DNA of 64,000 nt from Gerris lacustris (lineage: Eukaryota; Arthropoda; Insecta; Hemiptera; Gerridae), in assembly GCA_951217055.1 (NCBI GenBank), contig OX578281.1, positions 15,043,344-15,107,343 of the forward strand, written 5' to 3'. The position numbers were made by a program, and so were the translations under genes. The notes under the pieces were generated by a model. The model did not search any database and had not been told where the DNA came from. It saw nothing but the letters and a program-made list of their open reading frames with translations. Each line of letters starts with the position of its first letter. Position 1 is the stretch's first letter. Shown in pieces: positions 1 to 12,759 of this stretch.

Positions 1-470
1 CCTCTCTAAACTTATTTTTTTAAACATGATTTTCAAACAATAGAATATTTCACATTTAACATTTCGAAGGTAAACAGACAAGATTTTCAGCAGTAAAAGT
101 TAAGAGTATAAAATTTGAATTTTATACAATATTTGATAACACATGTAACTTGTTCCCCTATCATGTGTCAGGGTGCCTACGTTTGTCCCCGCAATTTAAT
201 GTTGCAATTATTATTCTGCCTTAACTCATTGGTGATACGTCTATTGAATTATAAATGCAATATTAGGCAAATGAAAAATTTTACCTAAATTTCGTTGTAT
301 ACATTCATACTACATATACCTAACTTAATAATAAATCACAGGGAAGTACTTGCATCTAAGCACTTTTTAGGGTTTCATAGATGTTTAAGCATTAACGTTA
401 TTATATTATGAAATAACATTTTTTTTATTTCCCCATCATGCTCTACAAGAAAATAAATCAACAAAATTTC
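1..470. other. AT-rich stretch with no recognisable feature
   Basis: I see no gene, RNA or clear repeat here. The sequence is AT-rich and of ordinary complexity, and no open frame reaches 60 codons. Confidence 0.6.
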
Positions 471-474
471 AAGA

Positions 475-960
475 TAAAAAGAACTTTTTATATACTACGT
501 TTTAAAATTTTCTGTTTAATCGTATGAAATGTTGATAATATTATAATTGTTATTGTTATATAATATATAATGTTAGTGAATAAATGACAACCATCTAGAG
601 AGCTGATCTTAAACCTATAAAAGGACAAATCTTTGTACAACGGATCTCTCCAACACCAAATCTAAAGCGTGCCGATATATTTGAAATCATATAATCGATA
701 TTTGCTGTTTTAATGTCATTCAATGTTTATCTATCACAAATTTGAGACCCGTCAAAATGAAGATTGCGTAAATATGGGACATGGCAAAACAAATAAATTA
801 ACTTGCGGATTTTTTTTCCGAACTAACTTTCCGTACAGCAAAATTTGCTGAAAACCAATTAAATTCTGCTGAAAGATGGCTAAAAGTATTAAAATAATGC
901 ATTGTCATCGTGTTCTGAGCTATGCTAAAAGTTTCAAATGTCAAGCTATTGACTTCATGA
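475..960 (-). mobile_element. Dispersed repeat family J, copy 1
   Basis: Read on the minus strand, this segment matches 6195-6480. Shared blocks include the reverse complements of 'ttgacatttgaaac', of 'atgcattattttaat' and of 'acgggtctcaaattt', and a shared 'acgtagtatataaaaagtt' next to the end. This copy has about 200 extra bases in its middle. Part of that extra block (about 618-650, 'aaaggacaaatctttgtac') recurs at 39738-39775, so the copy is a mosaic. No coding capacity is visible and the family is not one I recognise. Confidence 0.6.
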
Positions 961-1113
961 CAACTTAATAGCTTCATGACAACATGATAAATTAATCAAC
1001 TTATTTGTGGTATAACTTGTTACTTTATAGAACTCCCACATCCTGTGATTATAGAAGTAAAGTCTTTATTTCTTATTATTAATTTACAATGATAATTACA
1101 TTTTTTCGGGAAA

Positions 1114-1116
<3 letters not shown>

Positions 1117-1190
<74 letters not shown>
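1117..1190. repeat. (AT)n microsatellite
   Basis: About 37 uninterrupted TA dinucleotides. Apparent Ile-Tyr open frames over such tracts are not genes. Confidence 0.98.
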
Positions 1191-1193
<3 letters not shown>

Positions 1194-2155
1194 TTATATG
1201 TGTATGTGGGGAATTAAAACAACTATGTTTATTAAGATAAAACCTAAGTTAAAATGAAAATAGTATAAATGTCACTTGGTAGGCATTATATAGATTTTTC
1301 GACCCGGATTGCGTGCATTGTACGTCAACTATTAATTATTTTAATAGCCGTGTTGCAGAACAGTATTAGTTAAGAGGTCATAAAGCCATCGTTTAATAGA
1401 AAACAAAATGATCCGTATTCATCTCTAGTATAGAATTATGTTAATCGTTGCGAAGAAACAAAATGTATCATGTTTAATTTATTTTTCATTTAATAGCATA
1501 ATTATATATTATTTCGATTTTTTATTATGTCTTTAATGTTTTTAAGTCAAAAAAATCTTAACGTAACAATTCTATACTTAGTTTTTAAAGTTGATGAGTA
1601 TCTAGCTTTAATTTTTAATTTTAATTTGTCCTTTTTAAATAATTGTTCGTGTAAATGTAAGAATTAATTAGGGTTTGGGTAATTTAATCCGGGTAATTGC
1701 TGTAGATAGAGTGCCCCAGTACGAGTGCAAAGCTATAGAGTCGAGGGTCTAGTGGCTTTTAGTGATTTAGTTTTCTAGCGGTCCTTTTTCAATTTGAAAC
1801 CCTAGAGGGACAAATTAGTATATTTGAAAACTTATTTTAAATTATGAATTAATAATTTAAAGAAAAAAAAATCCTTTTTGTTGATTTATTTATTTAGTTA
1901 TTTTTTATAATTCTATAATTTTTTGGACTAGGTTGGAAGTAAAGTAAATGATTCCTTTTGTAGAATTTGAAGCTTAATGTCTTTGTAGGTATAATAATTA
2001 TACATTAATTACTTGGTACCTTTTTATCAATCTTTGTATTAATTATAAAATTCATTTTGACCCACAAATGCTGTAAAATCCAACTGTATACTAATCCTTG
2101 TCTCTCAAAATAGTTGACTGATTTTTATAAACTATTTTTTTAGATATTATAAACC
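1191..2155. other. AT-rich stretch with no recognisable feature
   Basis: No open frame, RNA or repeat could be supported. It holds A- and T-runs and a slightly richer patch near 1680-1810. Confidence 0.5.
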
Positions 2156-2163
2156 ATGTGTAT

Positions 2164-2170
2164 TTTATAT

Positions 2171-2204
<34 letters not shown>

Positions 2205-2222
2205 ATATATTATATATATATA

Positions 2223-2267
<45 letters not shown>

Positions 2268-2268
2268 A

Positions 2269-2351
<83 letters not shown>

Positions 2352-2360
2352 ATATATATG
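2164..2360. repeat. Interrupted (AT)n microsatellite
   Basis: About 197 bases of TA dinucleotides broken by single extra A or T bases, which shift the phase several times. Two Tyr/Ile-only frames of 67 and 77 codons run through it and are artefacts of the repeat. Confidence 0.97.
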
Positions 2361-2839
2361 AAATACCTAAAAAATTGAAAATTTCCTAAATATATGCTTG
2401 TATTTTTTGAGAAACATTTATTAACTGAAACTAAACTAATGGATAAAACGAAAAAAGTTCGCTACCCCTTTAATATCTTTTTCCATAAAAAAAAGTGCTA
2501 GCATTATTTTAGTATTTTTTTGTGGTTGTTTTTAGTATAAAAACTAATGGCTGGTATTAGGGGAGTGGCTTCTCTTTAAAAAGCTTCTGCTTCTCTTCCA
2601 AAGCAAAAAAGAAAAAAAAATCCCCCCCAGGCTGGTCCCGTTTTTATAAGCCGAAAATATTAGCACGTCAGATTACACTGTGCTATTTTGGCAACGTTGC
2701 CAAAAAAAAAGAAAAACTCTAATACACATCGCAATTCTAATTTTCTCCTTATTCTGTTTATATAGACCCGAGTATTTAAGAGAGTAGAAAAAACGGCGAT
2801 TATAAATTTTGCTTTGAAATATTAGGCCTTAACGATTTA

Positions 2840-3417
2840 ATAGTACATTACACGTCTAGTGCGGAAAGTACCATTTGGCATGCGAGTGTGGAGTTTGCAC
2901 CCGAGCGACGGCGAGGGTAGTAAAACCACACGAGCAAAGCAAAATGCCGTTTTCGCATGAGTTGCGTACCGTACTTTATCTACTATTGTTGGATTTTAAT
3001 TATAAATACAGAAAAAAATATTTAATAAACTTCCTGTATGTAAGTTCGTATTTCTCTTTTGATAATGATGACATTAATTCATTAGTTGTATTTTGTGCTG
3101 AATTAATTATTTCGGGAGGAGTATTATTCTCCTCATTTTTGCCAATCAATCATTGTTTTTCACTAAAAACTCGATATAAACAGTTACTTTAATTAAACAA
3201 ACAGGAAATTAGTTTTGTTAAATGTAAACAAACTCGCTAATCATGCGTTAAGACGAAGAATACTTCTTTCTTACCGTACTAGGGCGGAAAGAAAGAGGAA
3301 TTATGAAACGCGCATGCGCAATGAATACAAGTACGTATAATGAATCACTTTCTACGCATCTAAACAGAGATACAATGTTTACATTTCGTATCAATCGTAG
3401 ATAAAATATAATACATA
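2840..3417 (-). mobile_element. Family C element, copy 1 (possible tyrosine-recombinase-derived)
   Basis: This is the reverse-oriented member of a four-copy family; the others are at 54426, 58842 and 59429. All share a head beginning 'tttatctacgattgatac', a GC-rich palindrome (here near 3270-3305), a short coding remnant and a tail rich in CpG ending 'taatgtacta'. Here the coding remnant (minus strand, about 3150 down to 3000) stays open longest. It includes the residues NNTPPEIINSAQNTTNELM, followed directly by SSLSKEKYELTYRKFIKYF, before a stop. The 105-codon plus-strand frame at 2875-3192 is only the shadow of this repeat. Confidence 0.75.
3002..3148 (-). pseudogene. Remnant N-terminus of a possible tyrosine recombinase (family C)
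   Basis: On the minus strand about 45 codons are open and conserved in sequence with the other family C copies. The acidic, Asn-rich start (NEENNTPPEIINSAQN) is followed by SLSKEKYELTYRKFIKYF. The second block resembles the first helix of the core-binding domain in insect Crypton-like tyrosine recombinases, where a SKxKYexxYxkF pattern is common; this resemblance is from memory and is an inference. The initiator region is damaged here compared with the ATG at 54677 and 59689. The frame ends a few codons after KYF, where all copies pass into non-coding tail, so the catalytic domain is absent from every copy in this window. Confidence 0.4.
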
Positions 3418-3552
3418 ATACTTTCATTTTTTTTAAACGTGGTTGTTAAATTGATGACATGTTTGATTATACAACGGAAATTAATTAAGTTAAATTCTTA
3501 AGGTAAAGAAATTTTTTTTTTTTAATTTTAAACACTAATGGATTATTGGCCA

Positions 3553-3555
<3 letters not shown>

Positions 3556-3625
<70 letters not shown>
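3556..3625. repeat. (AT)n microsatellite
   Basis: About 35 TA dinucleotides, uninterrupted after position 3560. Confidence 0.97.
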
Positions 3626-3628
<3 letters not shown>

Positions 3629-3689
3629 ATAGGAGACAGTTCTTCTATTTATTATCAACTTAACATAATAGAAAAATGTTCTAGTGCTG

Positions 3690-4130
3690 TGTGACTAAAA
3701 ATGAAATGTCCCCGGAGGGGAATCGAACACAACCTCTCACGATTCAATTATAGTGATTTTCCAAAAAAATAGTTTTCCCGGGAAAGCCACTTATATAGTA
3801 AGATTCGAATTAAAATGTAATACAAAAAATAAAATTATAATAAAAATTGTCACAACCATTTTTTTAAAATTATTTCTTCTTAATGAGTTTTTGGGGTGCT
3901 GAGCGTACAACTTTAGAGCTAAAATTAATTTCTCTGTCCAGCTTCAAAGTATGATATTTTCTGAACATTAAAGATTCATTTCATCCAAAATCGGTTCAGT
4001 AACTTAGGCTCCACGTGTCACGCGTTAAGTCGTGAGACTTTTTTAGACTCAGATCACTTAAAACGTAAATCGATCAAAATCTGAACATTGTTCCTTTGAT
4101 TTTATTTCAGATATCATTTTTCATTGCCCT
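3690..4130 (-). mobile_element. Family B repeat, copy 1 (diverged)
   Basis: On the minus strand the order of blocks is that of family B: a 'gattttgat' block, the shared core 'ccgattttggatgaaat', a block related to 'gctctaaagttgtacgctc', then a tRNA B-box-like 'gttcgattcccctccgg' near 3709-3735. It is more diverged than the copies at 17140, 23893 and 29062. Confidence 0.6.
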
Positions 4131-6145
<2,015 letters not shown>

Positions 6146-6194
6146 ACGTTTTTATTAGCTTGCTTTCTTGTTTGTTTGTTTGTTGGTCCAGTAC

Positions 6195-6480
6195 AAATCT
6201 GGCAATCGATTTTTAACTAACTTCCCGAGTAGCTAGACATTTGAAACTTTTAGAATAGCTCAGAACACGATGAAAATGCATTATTTTAATATTTTAGCCA
6301 TCATTCAGCAGAATTTAATTAGTAGCAAATTTTGCAGTATGGAATGATAGTTTGGAAAAAATCCGCAAGTTATTTTATTTGTTTTGACATATCCCATATT
6401 TACAATCTTCATTTTGACGGGTTTCAAATTTATGATTTTATGACAGAAAAATTAAAAACGTAGTATATAAAAAGTTATTT
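6195..6480 (+). mobile_element. Dispersed repeat family J, copy 2
   Basis: This is the inverted partner of 475-960 and lacks the middle block found there. No coding capacity is seen. Confidence 0.6.
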
Positions 6481-6589
6481 TTTTCTTGTAATTATTTAAA
6501 ATCAAAAACAATAAGTACACAACCACCTGTTAAACATTTTTAAATACGTTTAAAAAAGCAATTAAATGAGATACTATGGGATTTAAATA

Positions 6590-6985
6590 AAAAATCTTTT
6601 TCTATAGAAGAAAGTTTTGATGGATTGATCGGACCGAATTCGTGCAAACGTAGAATATATAAAGAAAAAAAATCATACATCGAGATGAAAAAAAATAAAT
6701 AAATAAATAAATTGAACCTCTAAATGTGGGAGCGCTGATATTTATTTAAATCTAAGTTTAACATTTAAATAATTTTCTGGGAAAAATTTAGTTGCCGAGA
6801 TATTTAAAAAAAAAAAAAATATTATCGAGGAAATAGAAACTAAAATTTTAACAAACACCTGTTTCTTTATAAGTTCCTGCTTTCTAATAATGTTCACGAT
6901 AATATGATCAGTCTCTATCTTACAAACGTATGAAAGATTTGGTTGAGTTTGTCGAACCGATTATTTTACTTGGTCTTGAAAAAGT
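6590..6985 (+). mobile_element. Family B repeat, strongly diverged fragment
   Basis: Weak similarity to family B: a 'gggaaaaatttagttgccga' block near 6780 and 'gatttggttgagtttgtcg' near 6940. I cannot place its ends. Confidence 0.35.
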
Positions 6986-7010
6986 TATACTTGTATAAAC
7001 TTTAGTACTT

Positions 7011-7234
7011 CTTCAGATTGTTACTCCCCTATATGTTTTTAGAATATTAATGAGTTTGACAAAGTAACTATTAAGACAAAGGGATGTTTAGCCCAATGTA
7101 TTTTGGGACAAATTAATAACACACTTCTGTTTTTATAAGGGGAGTAACAGTCAAAAGAAGAACATTCCCTACACCTTCTTTACATTGTTACTCCCCTGTG
7201 TTTTATTTATAAGGGGAGTAACAATCTAAAGAAG
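7011..7234. repeat. Family K, four alternating inverted arms (locus 1)
   Basis: A 22-base motif close to CTTCTTTAGATTGTTACTCCCC appears as forward (7011-7029), reverse (7139-7160), forward (7175-7196) and reverse (7213-7234). The same forward-reverse-forward-reverse order recurs at 37183-37388. The outer spacer carries 'actattaagacaaagggat', which is also seen near 37310 (inverted) and 46850-47060. Confidence 0.8.
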
Positions 7235-7261
7235 TGCCTAAACTTTATAACTGTGGATATA

Positions 7262-7878
7262 ATTATTTCATAAGAAATTAAATAATAAAGTAATAAATAA
7301 CTAAAGTAATAAAAGTATAAATAAAGTAATAAAAATTTAAAAAAAAATAATAAGTAATAGTTTAAATAATAAACGACACTTTTAATTCTCTCACTTAAAG
7401 CCCTTAAATTTTAAGCGATATTTTAATAAATCATATAGAATGTTCTATGTATGAAGAACACCTAGCGATATAAATAAAATAAAAATTGATGATAGTTAAA
7501 ACATAAAACTTATAAAATTTATAAGTTTTATGTTTTATACATTTGAAATATATTAGCAAGGATCTTTTTCCTACGTTGTTTTTATTTGTTCAATAAATGT
7601 TTAAAAATAAATACATATTTTTATCTAATAGTTTAAAGTTGATTTTTTTTTTTTTTAAAAATAACATTATTTTAACGTTAAATATTCTTTTTTTAAATTT
7701 ATTTTTCTAAAGTAAAAAATACCTGTTGAAATGTTTTAAAAGTATGTATATTTTAGTAAGGTTCTGGCGTTTCCATTGCTTGGGTTTCTTTCCGGGATAT
7801 GACCTGCACTTTGATCCAATGAAATATTTAAAGTTATGAAATATTCAGTGGATAAAGCACGTCCACCCTCCCCCTGAA
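7262..7878. other. AT-rich stretch with a short palindrome
   Basis: No gene is seen. A palindrome built from 'aaaacataaaacttataaa' and its complement lies near 7496-7538 and could form a hairpin or act as a weak terminator-like structure. Confidence 0.5.
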
Positions 7879-7901
7879 CCCCCCCCCCCCCCCCCCCCCC
7901 C
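7879..7901. repeat. Poly-C tract (23 C)
   Basis: A homopolymer of 23 C. Shorter C or G runs of about 14 lie at 36458-36471, 36642-36655 and 53409-53422. Lengths of such runs are often unreliable in assemblies. Confidence 0.9.
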
Positions 7902-8531
7902 TCAGAGTCAATAGATCAATTCTCCAGACCTTTTTGTGCTTATGCATAAATATGACCTCGGGTAAAAAATCTCTTGTTTTATTTCATTTCCTCTTTTTCA
8001 ATATTTTTTATTTTTTTTAGTAGTTTTTTGGATTTTTAAAAGACTCACTCAATCCGTTTGTTGACAATTATTTTTTTTTTTTTTTTATATTAATTAGTTG
8101 CTTTAATTAAAAAATATATTGGTATCAGTTCGCAATTGCTCGCTGATCGAAGAAATTTTTAGTGTTTAAGTTCGAAATATTTTTTTGCTGTTTTTGGGCA
8201 AAAAAAGTTTAACTTGCATACAAAATTACAAATCTGTAGCTACAGTAGGTCGTGAGATATACTCCAAGATCCGACGGATGGACGGACGAACTACCAAAAG
8301 CATAAGAGTGACCTATAAACTCTAAAAATGAATATATGTAAATAATAAATGGAGAAAAATAAAAATAAAATAGGGCTTTATCCCTTGCACATTGTCAAGA
8401 CAAGACAGAAAGAATATGCCCCTTTCCATGTCAATTATGTTCTATTCATGTTTATTTATTTATTTTTATTTTGGATTTACGATATTAATTTGTTTAATCC
8501 ATTCTTTCCTGAACAAATATAATTTTTGGTA

Positions 8532-9061
8532 CTGGTTAATTACGTGACCTCCCGTTCAAAATCACCACCAGCAAACCACCTCTACTTCCATGGGGAAGGT
8601 GGTTAGAGGTGGTTATAGGTAGTTAGAGGTGGTTAGAGGTAATTAGGGGGGGTTAGAGGTAGTTAGAGGTGGTTAGAGGTGATTAGGGGTGGTTAGAGGT
8701 GGTTAGAGGTAGTTAGAGGTGGTTAGAGGTGGTTATAGGTAGTTAGAGGTGGTTAGAGGTAGTTAGAGGTGGTTAGAGGTGGTTAGAGGTGGTTAGAGGT
8801 AGTTAGAGGTGGTTAGAGGTGGTTATAGGTAGTTAGAGGTGGTTAGAGGTGGTTATAGGTAGTTAGAGGTGGTTAGAGGTAGTTAGAGGTGGTTAGAGGT
8901 GGTTAGAGGTGGTTATAGGTAGTTAGAGGTGGTTAGAGGTAGTTAGAGGTGGTTAGAGGAGAGGTGGTTAGAGGTGGTTAGAGGTGGTTAGAGGTGGTTA
9001 GAGGTTGTTAGAGGTGGTTAGCTGGTGGTGATTTTCACCGGGAGGGCACGTAAGTAACCAG
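8532..9061. mobile_element. TA-flanked inverted-repeat element filled with a minisatellite
   Basis: About 50-bp inverted ends begin CTGGTTAATTACGTGACC on the left and CTGGTTACTTACGTGCCC on the inverted right. Both continue to a shared 'aaaatcaccaccagc' block. Each end is flanked by TA (8530-8531 and 9062-9063), the target duplication expected of Tc1/mariner-type transposition. There is no transposase frame. The interior is almost wholly the 10-bp tandem repeat listed separately. I infer a non-autonomous element (MITE) whose centre has expanded. Confidence 0.8.
8596..9022 (+). repeat. Minisatellite, 10-bp unit GGTTAGAGGT
   Basis: About 42 tandem units. Variants with an initial A, with TATAGG or with TAGGGG occur in a partly regular order, giving higher-order periods of 20-50 bp (for example GGTTATAGGT then AGTTAGAGGT). 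One unit near 8960 is disrupted. The right end of the array merges into the right terminal repeat ('ggtggttagctggtggtg'), so the unit probably arose from the terminal sequence of the host element. Similarity to telomeric TTAGG is only partial. Confidence 0.92.
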
Positions 9062-9063
9062 TA

Positions 9064-10150
9064 TCTAATGTTTTAGTGGTATAAATCTAAGATTAGACTT
9101 TTACAATAAAATATACATACTCGTATATATTTAAAGCAGATAAGTATATTGTGTATTTTAAGTAGCAAATTATTACTTTCTTTAATAGACCTTAATTCTC
9201 GTGAATTCCAAGCTATGTGAATTTTGTTCTACACATTTAAAAAAGAGAGTTTATTAGGACAGAGCTGGCTCATTAAAGTTTAAACACCCCTCGTAAAACT
9301 AAATTTGTCGAAAGGCGGCTGTTGGAATAGGGAGAGAGAGGCGAGGATATTAGCGGCAGTTTCCAATCTCGACTGATCCTTTCCTGTAGGAATGAAAGCC
9401 CTTAAAGGTGATGCCCAAATGAGGAGATTTCGGCAGGGATTATCACTTTTCGGATTCAACGGCGTCGCTTAAAAACCTTTTTCGCATTAAAGGTGAGAGA
9501 AAAAAAACCCCTTTTCCTAAGGATGTAGTTTAATGTCAGCCGAGTACGGATAAACAGGTTAAAATCGGAGGAAGGCTAGGAAAATGAAACTGGGGGGAAA
9601 AAGCTTCGGTTTTTAACTACTTTGAAAAACCACTACGAGCGTCGTAAAAAGTTCAACACTTTCTCTCAACATTTCCAGCGTTGAGGTTTATTACGGAACA
9701 AGTTCATCCAGAAAGCTGTTAAAAACAGAACAAAGTTATCACTTAGGTGGAGGTAATTATAAGTGTGGGTTGCTTCAACTGCTTTTAATACAATCTCAAA
9801 CTCGGGTTAGCAGATGAAAACTACCTGACATTAAGAAACAAACACATCGAAATCTTCACACCTCTCTCTCAAATTAACATATTATAACCTGGGATAAACC
9901 AGTGCAATTTTATCCTGGGTGAAACTAGGTTTACTGCTTAAGATTTATATGTATTTGAGGTTCATCATCTATATTTGAGGTTCATCGTCAGATTATCTTA
10001 CATAAGATCAATTTTAACAGTTACTAATTATTTTCAAAGACTATTTTAAAAAAAAAAATCAAACAAAAGGATTAGACAGATAAAACATCGAGAAAGAATT
10101 CTTTAGTGCTAACGTACATAAGCTTCATGAAGAAATAATAAGCTTTTATA
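9064..10150. other. Non-repetitive stretch, partly of balanced composition
   Basis: I recognise no gene, RNA or repeat. The part from about 9280 to 9720 has higher complexity and GC than its surroundings and no long open frame. It is a candidate conserved non-coding segment, on composition only. Confidence 0.4.
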
Positions 10151-10392
10151 AAAAAATCTAAACTCCAACTTTGCGGGACCTCCGGTGGAGGTACGGGGCA
10201 CGGAAGGGGGAAGTCAAAATAGTATATTATATCCTTCATGATGCATGTCGTCAAAAGCTATTTGAGAGTACATTAATTGTTTTTATGTACCCTTTTGTCA
10301 TATTTTTAAATAAGAGGTGGAAAAAATGGAAAATAAGGAAAAAATGTTTAATAATTAAAAATTATAAATATTACTATTTTTGATCCGATATG

Positions 10393-11005
10393 AATAAAAA
10401 ATGTTATACACAAAACTTAAACGACAAGACTGCAACCGACACTACAAACTTTTACACAGACTCTTACACTACACATCTAAACTCAACATACATAACAAAT
10501 TACTCATTTATAACACCATAATTAAGCCCACTTGGTCATATGGTATTGAACTCTGGGGATGCACCAAGCGTTCCAACTCCTACCGTATCCAATCCCTTCA
10601 ATCCAAAATCCTTAGAAGAATAACTAACGCTCCATTCTATGTCTCCAACTTTACCCTTCACAACGACCTCAAAGTTCCCTTTGTTCGCGACCTAGCCACC
10701 TCCCGATACAAATCATTCCACGACTTAATTTCCTATCATCCTAATCCTTTAATCCACAACCTAACATCACCATTCATGCCTGGTAACCCTCCTCGACGCC
10801 TTAAAAGACAGTGGCCTCATGACTTATTAAACATCTTTTAATAGAATGTAATGTTCATGTCTGCGTAATACCGTGAGTACTGTCAATGGACAGTTTCTCA
10901 CATCATGTGTAACACGTCAATATCAAACTTATGTAATCTTTATTGCTTATAACTTGTAGTCTATGTAGTTGCAATATTTAAATAAATTTAAAAAAAATAA
11001 AAAAA
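10393..11005 (+). mobile_element. 5'-truncated Jockey-clade LINE copy
   Basis: The segment comprises the C-terminal coding end of a LINE (10401-10841), a 3' untranslated region of about 150 bp and an A-rich tail near 10980-11005. Truncation at the 5' side is the usual outcome of target-primed reverse transcription. No endonuclease or reverse-transcriptase catalytic motif is included. Flanking direct repeats are not clear because both flanks are AT-rich. Confidence 0.8.
10401..10841 (+). pseudogene. Reverse transcriptase C-terminal fragment, Jockey-clade LINE
   Basis: A 146-codon open frame matches the region downstream of the catalytic core in Jockey-type ORF2 proteins. Recognisable blocks are NKLLIYNTIIKPTWSYGIEL (residues about 32-51, the 'thumb' motif, normally IxKPxWxYGIxLWG), SLQSKILRRITNAPFYVSN (about 69-87), and a closing 'RRLKRQWPHDLL' (about 132-143) like the KRxWxxDL end of the family. 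Full ORF2 proteins are about 900 residues with an N-terminal AP endonuclease and central FADD reverse transcriptase; neither is present. The ATG is internal to the original gene, so the annotated start has no meaning beyond the first Met. The frame itself is intact, suggesting a fairly recent insertion. It can have no activity by itself. Confidence 0.9.
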
Positions 11006-11305
11006 TAATGCTATAATAAAATATGGGTGTACATTTAGGACTATGGATACAAATTCAAAAATTTTCAGGTTTTGAAAATTTGAAGCCATTTCGAAAATAG
11101 CTACAAATTTTATATAGACTTTCTTTTCCGAGAGTAAACCGAAACGGAGTTATATCGTAACAATCGTACCGTTCTGGAATTCCTATTGTAATCGGAGTAC
11201 GGGAATTCTAATAATGCCCAAAGACAAATCAAAGAGAATAAAATAAAAGAGTTCCCCTTCTCCACCTTCCGGACGGTCCCGCGAAGTTAGAGTTCAGCTT
11301 GTCAC

Positions 11306-12032
11306 ATGTGCCCCAAGAGATTAAGCAAAATAAAGCTCTCGATTTTTTATCGCACAAATTTACAGATACTGTACTTTATATTTGATTTTAGAGTTGATGA
11401 AGGGTGTTTGTTCTGATGGAATACTTCTGATCATGTACGTATTCAATGCGTATATGAGTTTAGAATATTGTTTTAAGGATCGAGTTGACAAGGGATGGGA
11501 ATTAAAAGAATGAATCGATATCTTTTGATATCGATAGCTTTGTTATCTAATACCCCTTGAGAAGTAGTGAGTGATAGCAAGGTCTAATACAGGGAGACTA
11601 CTAGAGATCTCTTTGTGCTGTAAACTGGTCCCAGCTTTACGGCCTCTTATTTTGATAAAAATCTCTTGCATCTCTGCCGTCCATATTTCTTTTATCTGCA
11701 GTATTTTGAATTTTAAAGGAATGCTTTACACAATCGTATCTCAACAACACAATCAACTTTATGATAAAGGTGAACCTGAACTTTATAAAATTCAAACTCT
11801 TTGAATTCAGTTGATTTAATTTTCTTTGAATTAAAGTGAGTGAGTTGGGGGATTTGTTAGCTTAAAGAGGCTTTTGAACTATTGGTGAAAAAATGTAGGC
11901 CTAATAGTACATTAATGGACATACATCAATAAACCAAACTAATTAGGTTTAATTGTACATTAAATATCTATCTAATACTATTTTTATACCACTAATTGTA
12001 TCGAGGTTTCCTCAGCAAGAGCTGTAATAAAA
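11306..12032. other. AT-rich stretch with no recognisable feature
   Basis: No gene or repeat can be supported. The 77-codon frame at 11571-11804 has no recognisable domain and no conserved context. Confidence 0.5.
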
Positions 12033-12036
12033 TTAA

Positions 12037-12481
12037 AGCCGGGTTACAGTACACGGTAGAGTAAAGGACACGGGTAGAGTAAAGGAGGGAGGGGGAGGAG
12101 TAGAGTAGCGAGTAGAGTGTACTTTACTTCCTACTCTAACAATTTTGATTTTGGAGCGTTTACACATAAGCTAGTGGTAAGTATAGTAAAAAAGCAGAAA
12201 TGATTGCACAACAATGTATAAACTAAAACTAAACTCTACTTGCTACTTGCTATTGAAAACGTTAACACGGGTAGAGTGGCGAAGCCAGTAGAGTGGGAGC
12301 TGTGGAGGGGGAAGTAGAGTAGAGTCCATTTTACTGCATGTGGTATAGTACTCTACTCTACCGGCTACTAGCTACTCTACTCGCCACTCTACACTACGGA
12401 GCGTTTTTTCGGGTTTCTACGGGTAGAGTTACACTACTCGCTACTCTACTCTCCTGTTTACTCTACCCGTGTAAACTCGAC
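12037..12481. mobile_element. piggyBac-like MITE (TTAA-flanked)
   Basis: The segment is bounded by TTAA on both sides (12033-12036 and 12482-12485). Its ends are inverted: the left begins AGCCGGGTTACAGTACACGG and the inverted right begins GTCGAGTTTACACGGGTAGA. Both then contain repeated 'gtagagt' units, many times on both strands, and a shared inner block near 'ggagcgttt'. No transposase frame exists. TTAA duplication is characteristic of piggyBac transposition; the rest is inference. Confidence 0.6.
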
Positions 12482-12609
12482 TTAATTTCTTCCTCACTTA
12501 CGAGAAAATAAAATGAAGAAAAATCGGTAAACCCGCATACAAGTCGTCCATTGCTGATGCAGCGTTCAGTAGAAAATGAATATACTAACATACCTATATT
12601 CAATATATC

Positions 12610-12757
12610 AATATTCAGACAGACAGACCAAAAGACAGACAGACACAGGAATAAAAAAGTTCCCTAATGTTTAAAACGGATTTCCGTATTGGAATTGTTT
12701 AAGTCGGAGACAAAAAATTTGCATGCCTTTTGTTACCTCAGGTAAGCTTGGAAGCAA
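12610..12757 (+). mobile_element. Family A repeat, 3' part
   Basis: It shares with family A the blocks 'agttccctaatgtttaaaac', 'ggatttccgtattggaat', 'gtcggagaca' and a terminal hairpin, here damaged: 'tgttacctcaggtaagcttg'. Confidence 0.65.
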
Positions 12758-12759
12758 AT

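Larger units (their letters stand above)
10155..11305. mobile_element. Large inverted-repeat element carrying a LINE insertion
   Basis: The left end (about 10158-10205) reads 'ctaaactccaactttgcggg' followed by a GC-rich block. The right end (about 11258-11303), inverted, reads 'ctgaactctaacttcgcggg' followed by a similar block. I could not see a clear target duplication. The left flank of the interior ('ttcatgatgcatgtcgt', about 10238) recurs at 52491-52507. The Jockey fragment lies inside, which makes the arrangement nested. Confidence 0.5.

Noticed and set aside
2156..2389. Tyr/Ile-repeat open frames here and at 5466-5819
   Set aside because: They are translations of (TA)n microsatellites, open in several frames and on both strands.
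8596..9022. Interstitial telomere array
   Set aside because: The unit is GGTTAGAGGT, not TTAGG or TTAGGG, and it sits inside a TA-flanked inverted-repeat element.
12730..12750. Ratchet-like CTCAG|GTAAGC
   Set aside because: It is a mutated form of the family A terminal hairpin present in many copies.
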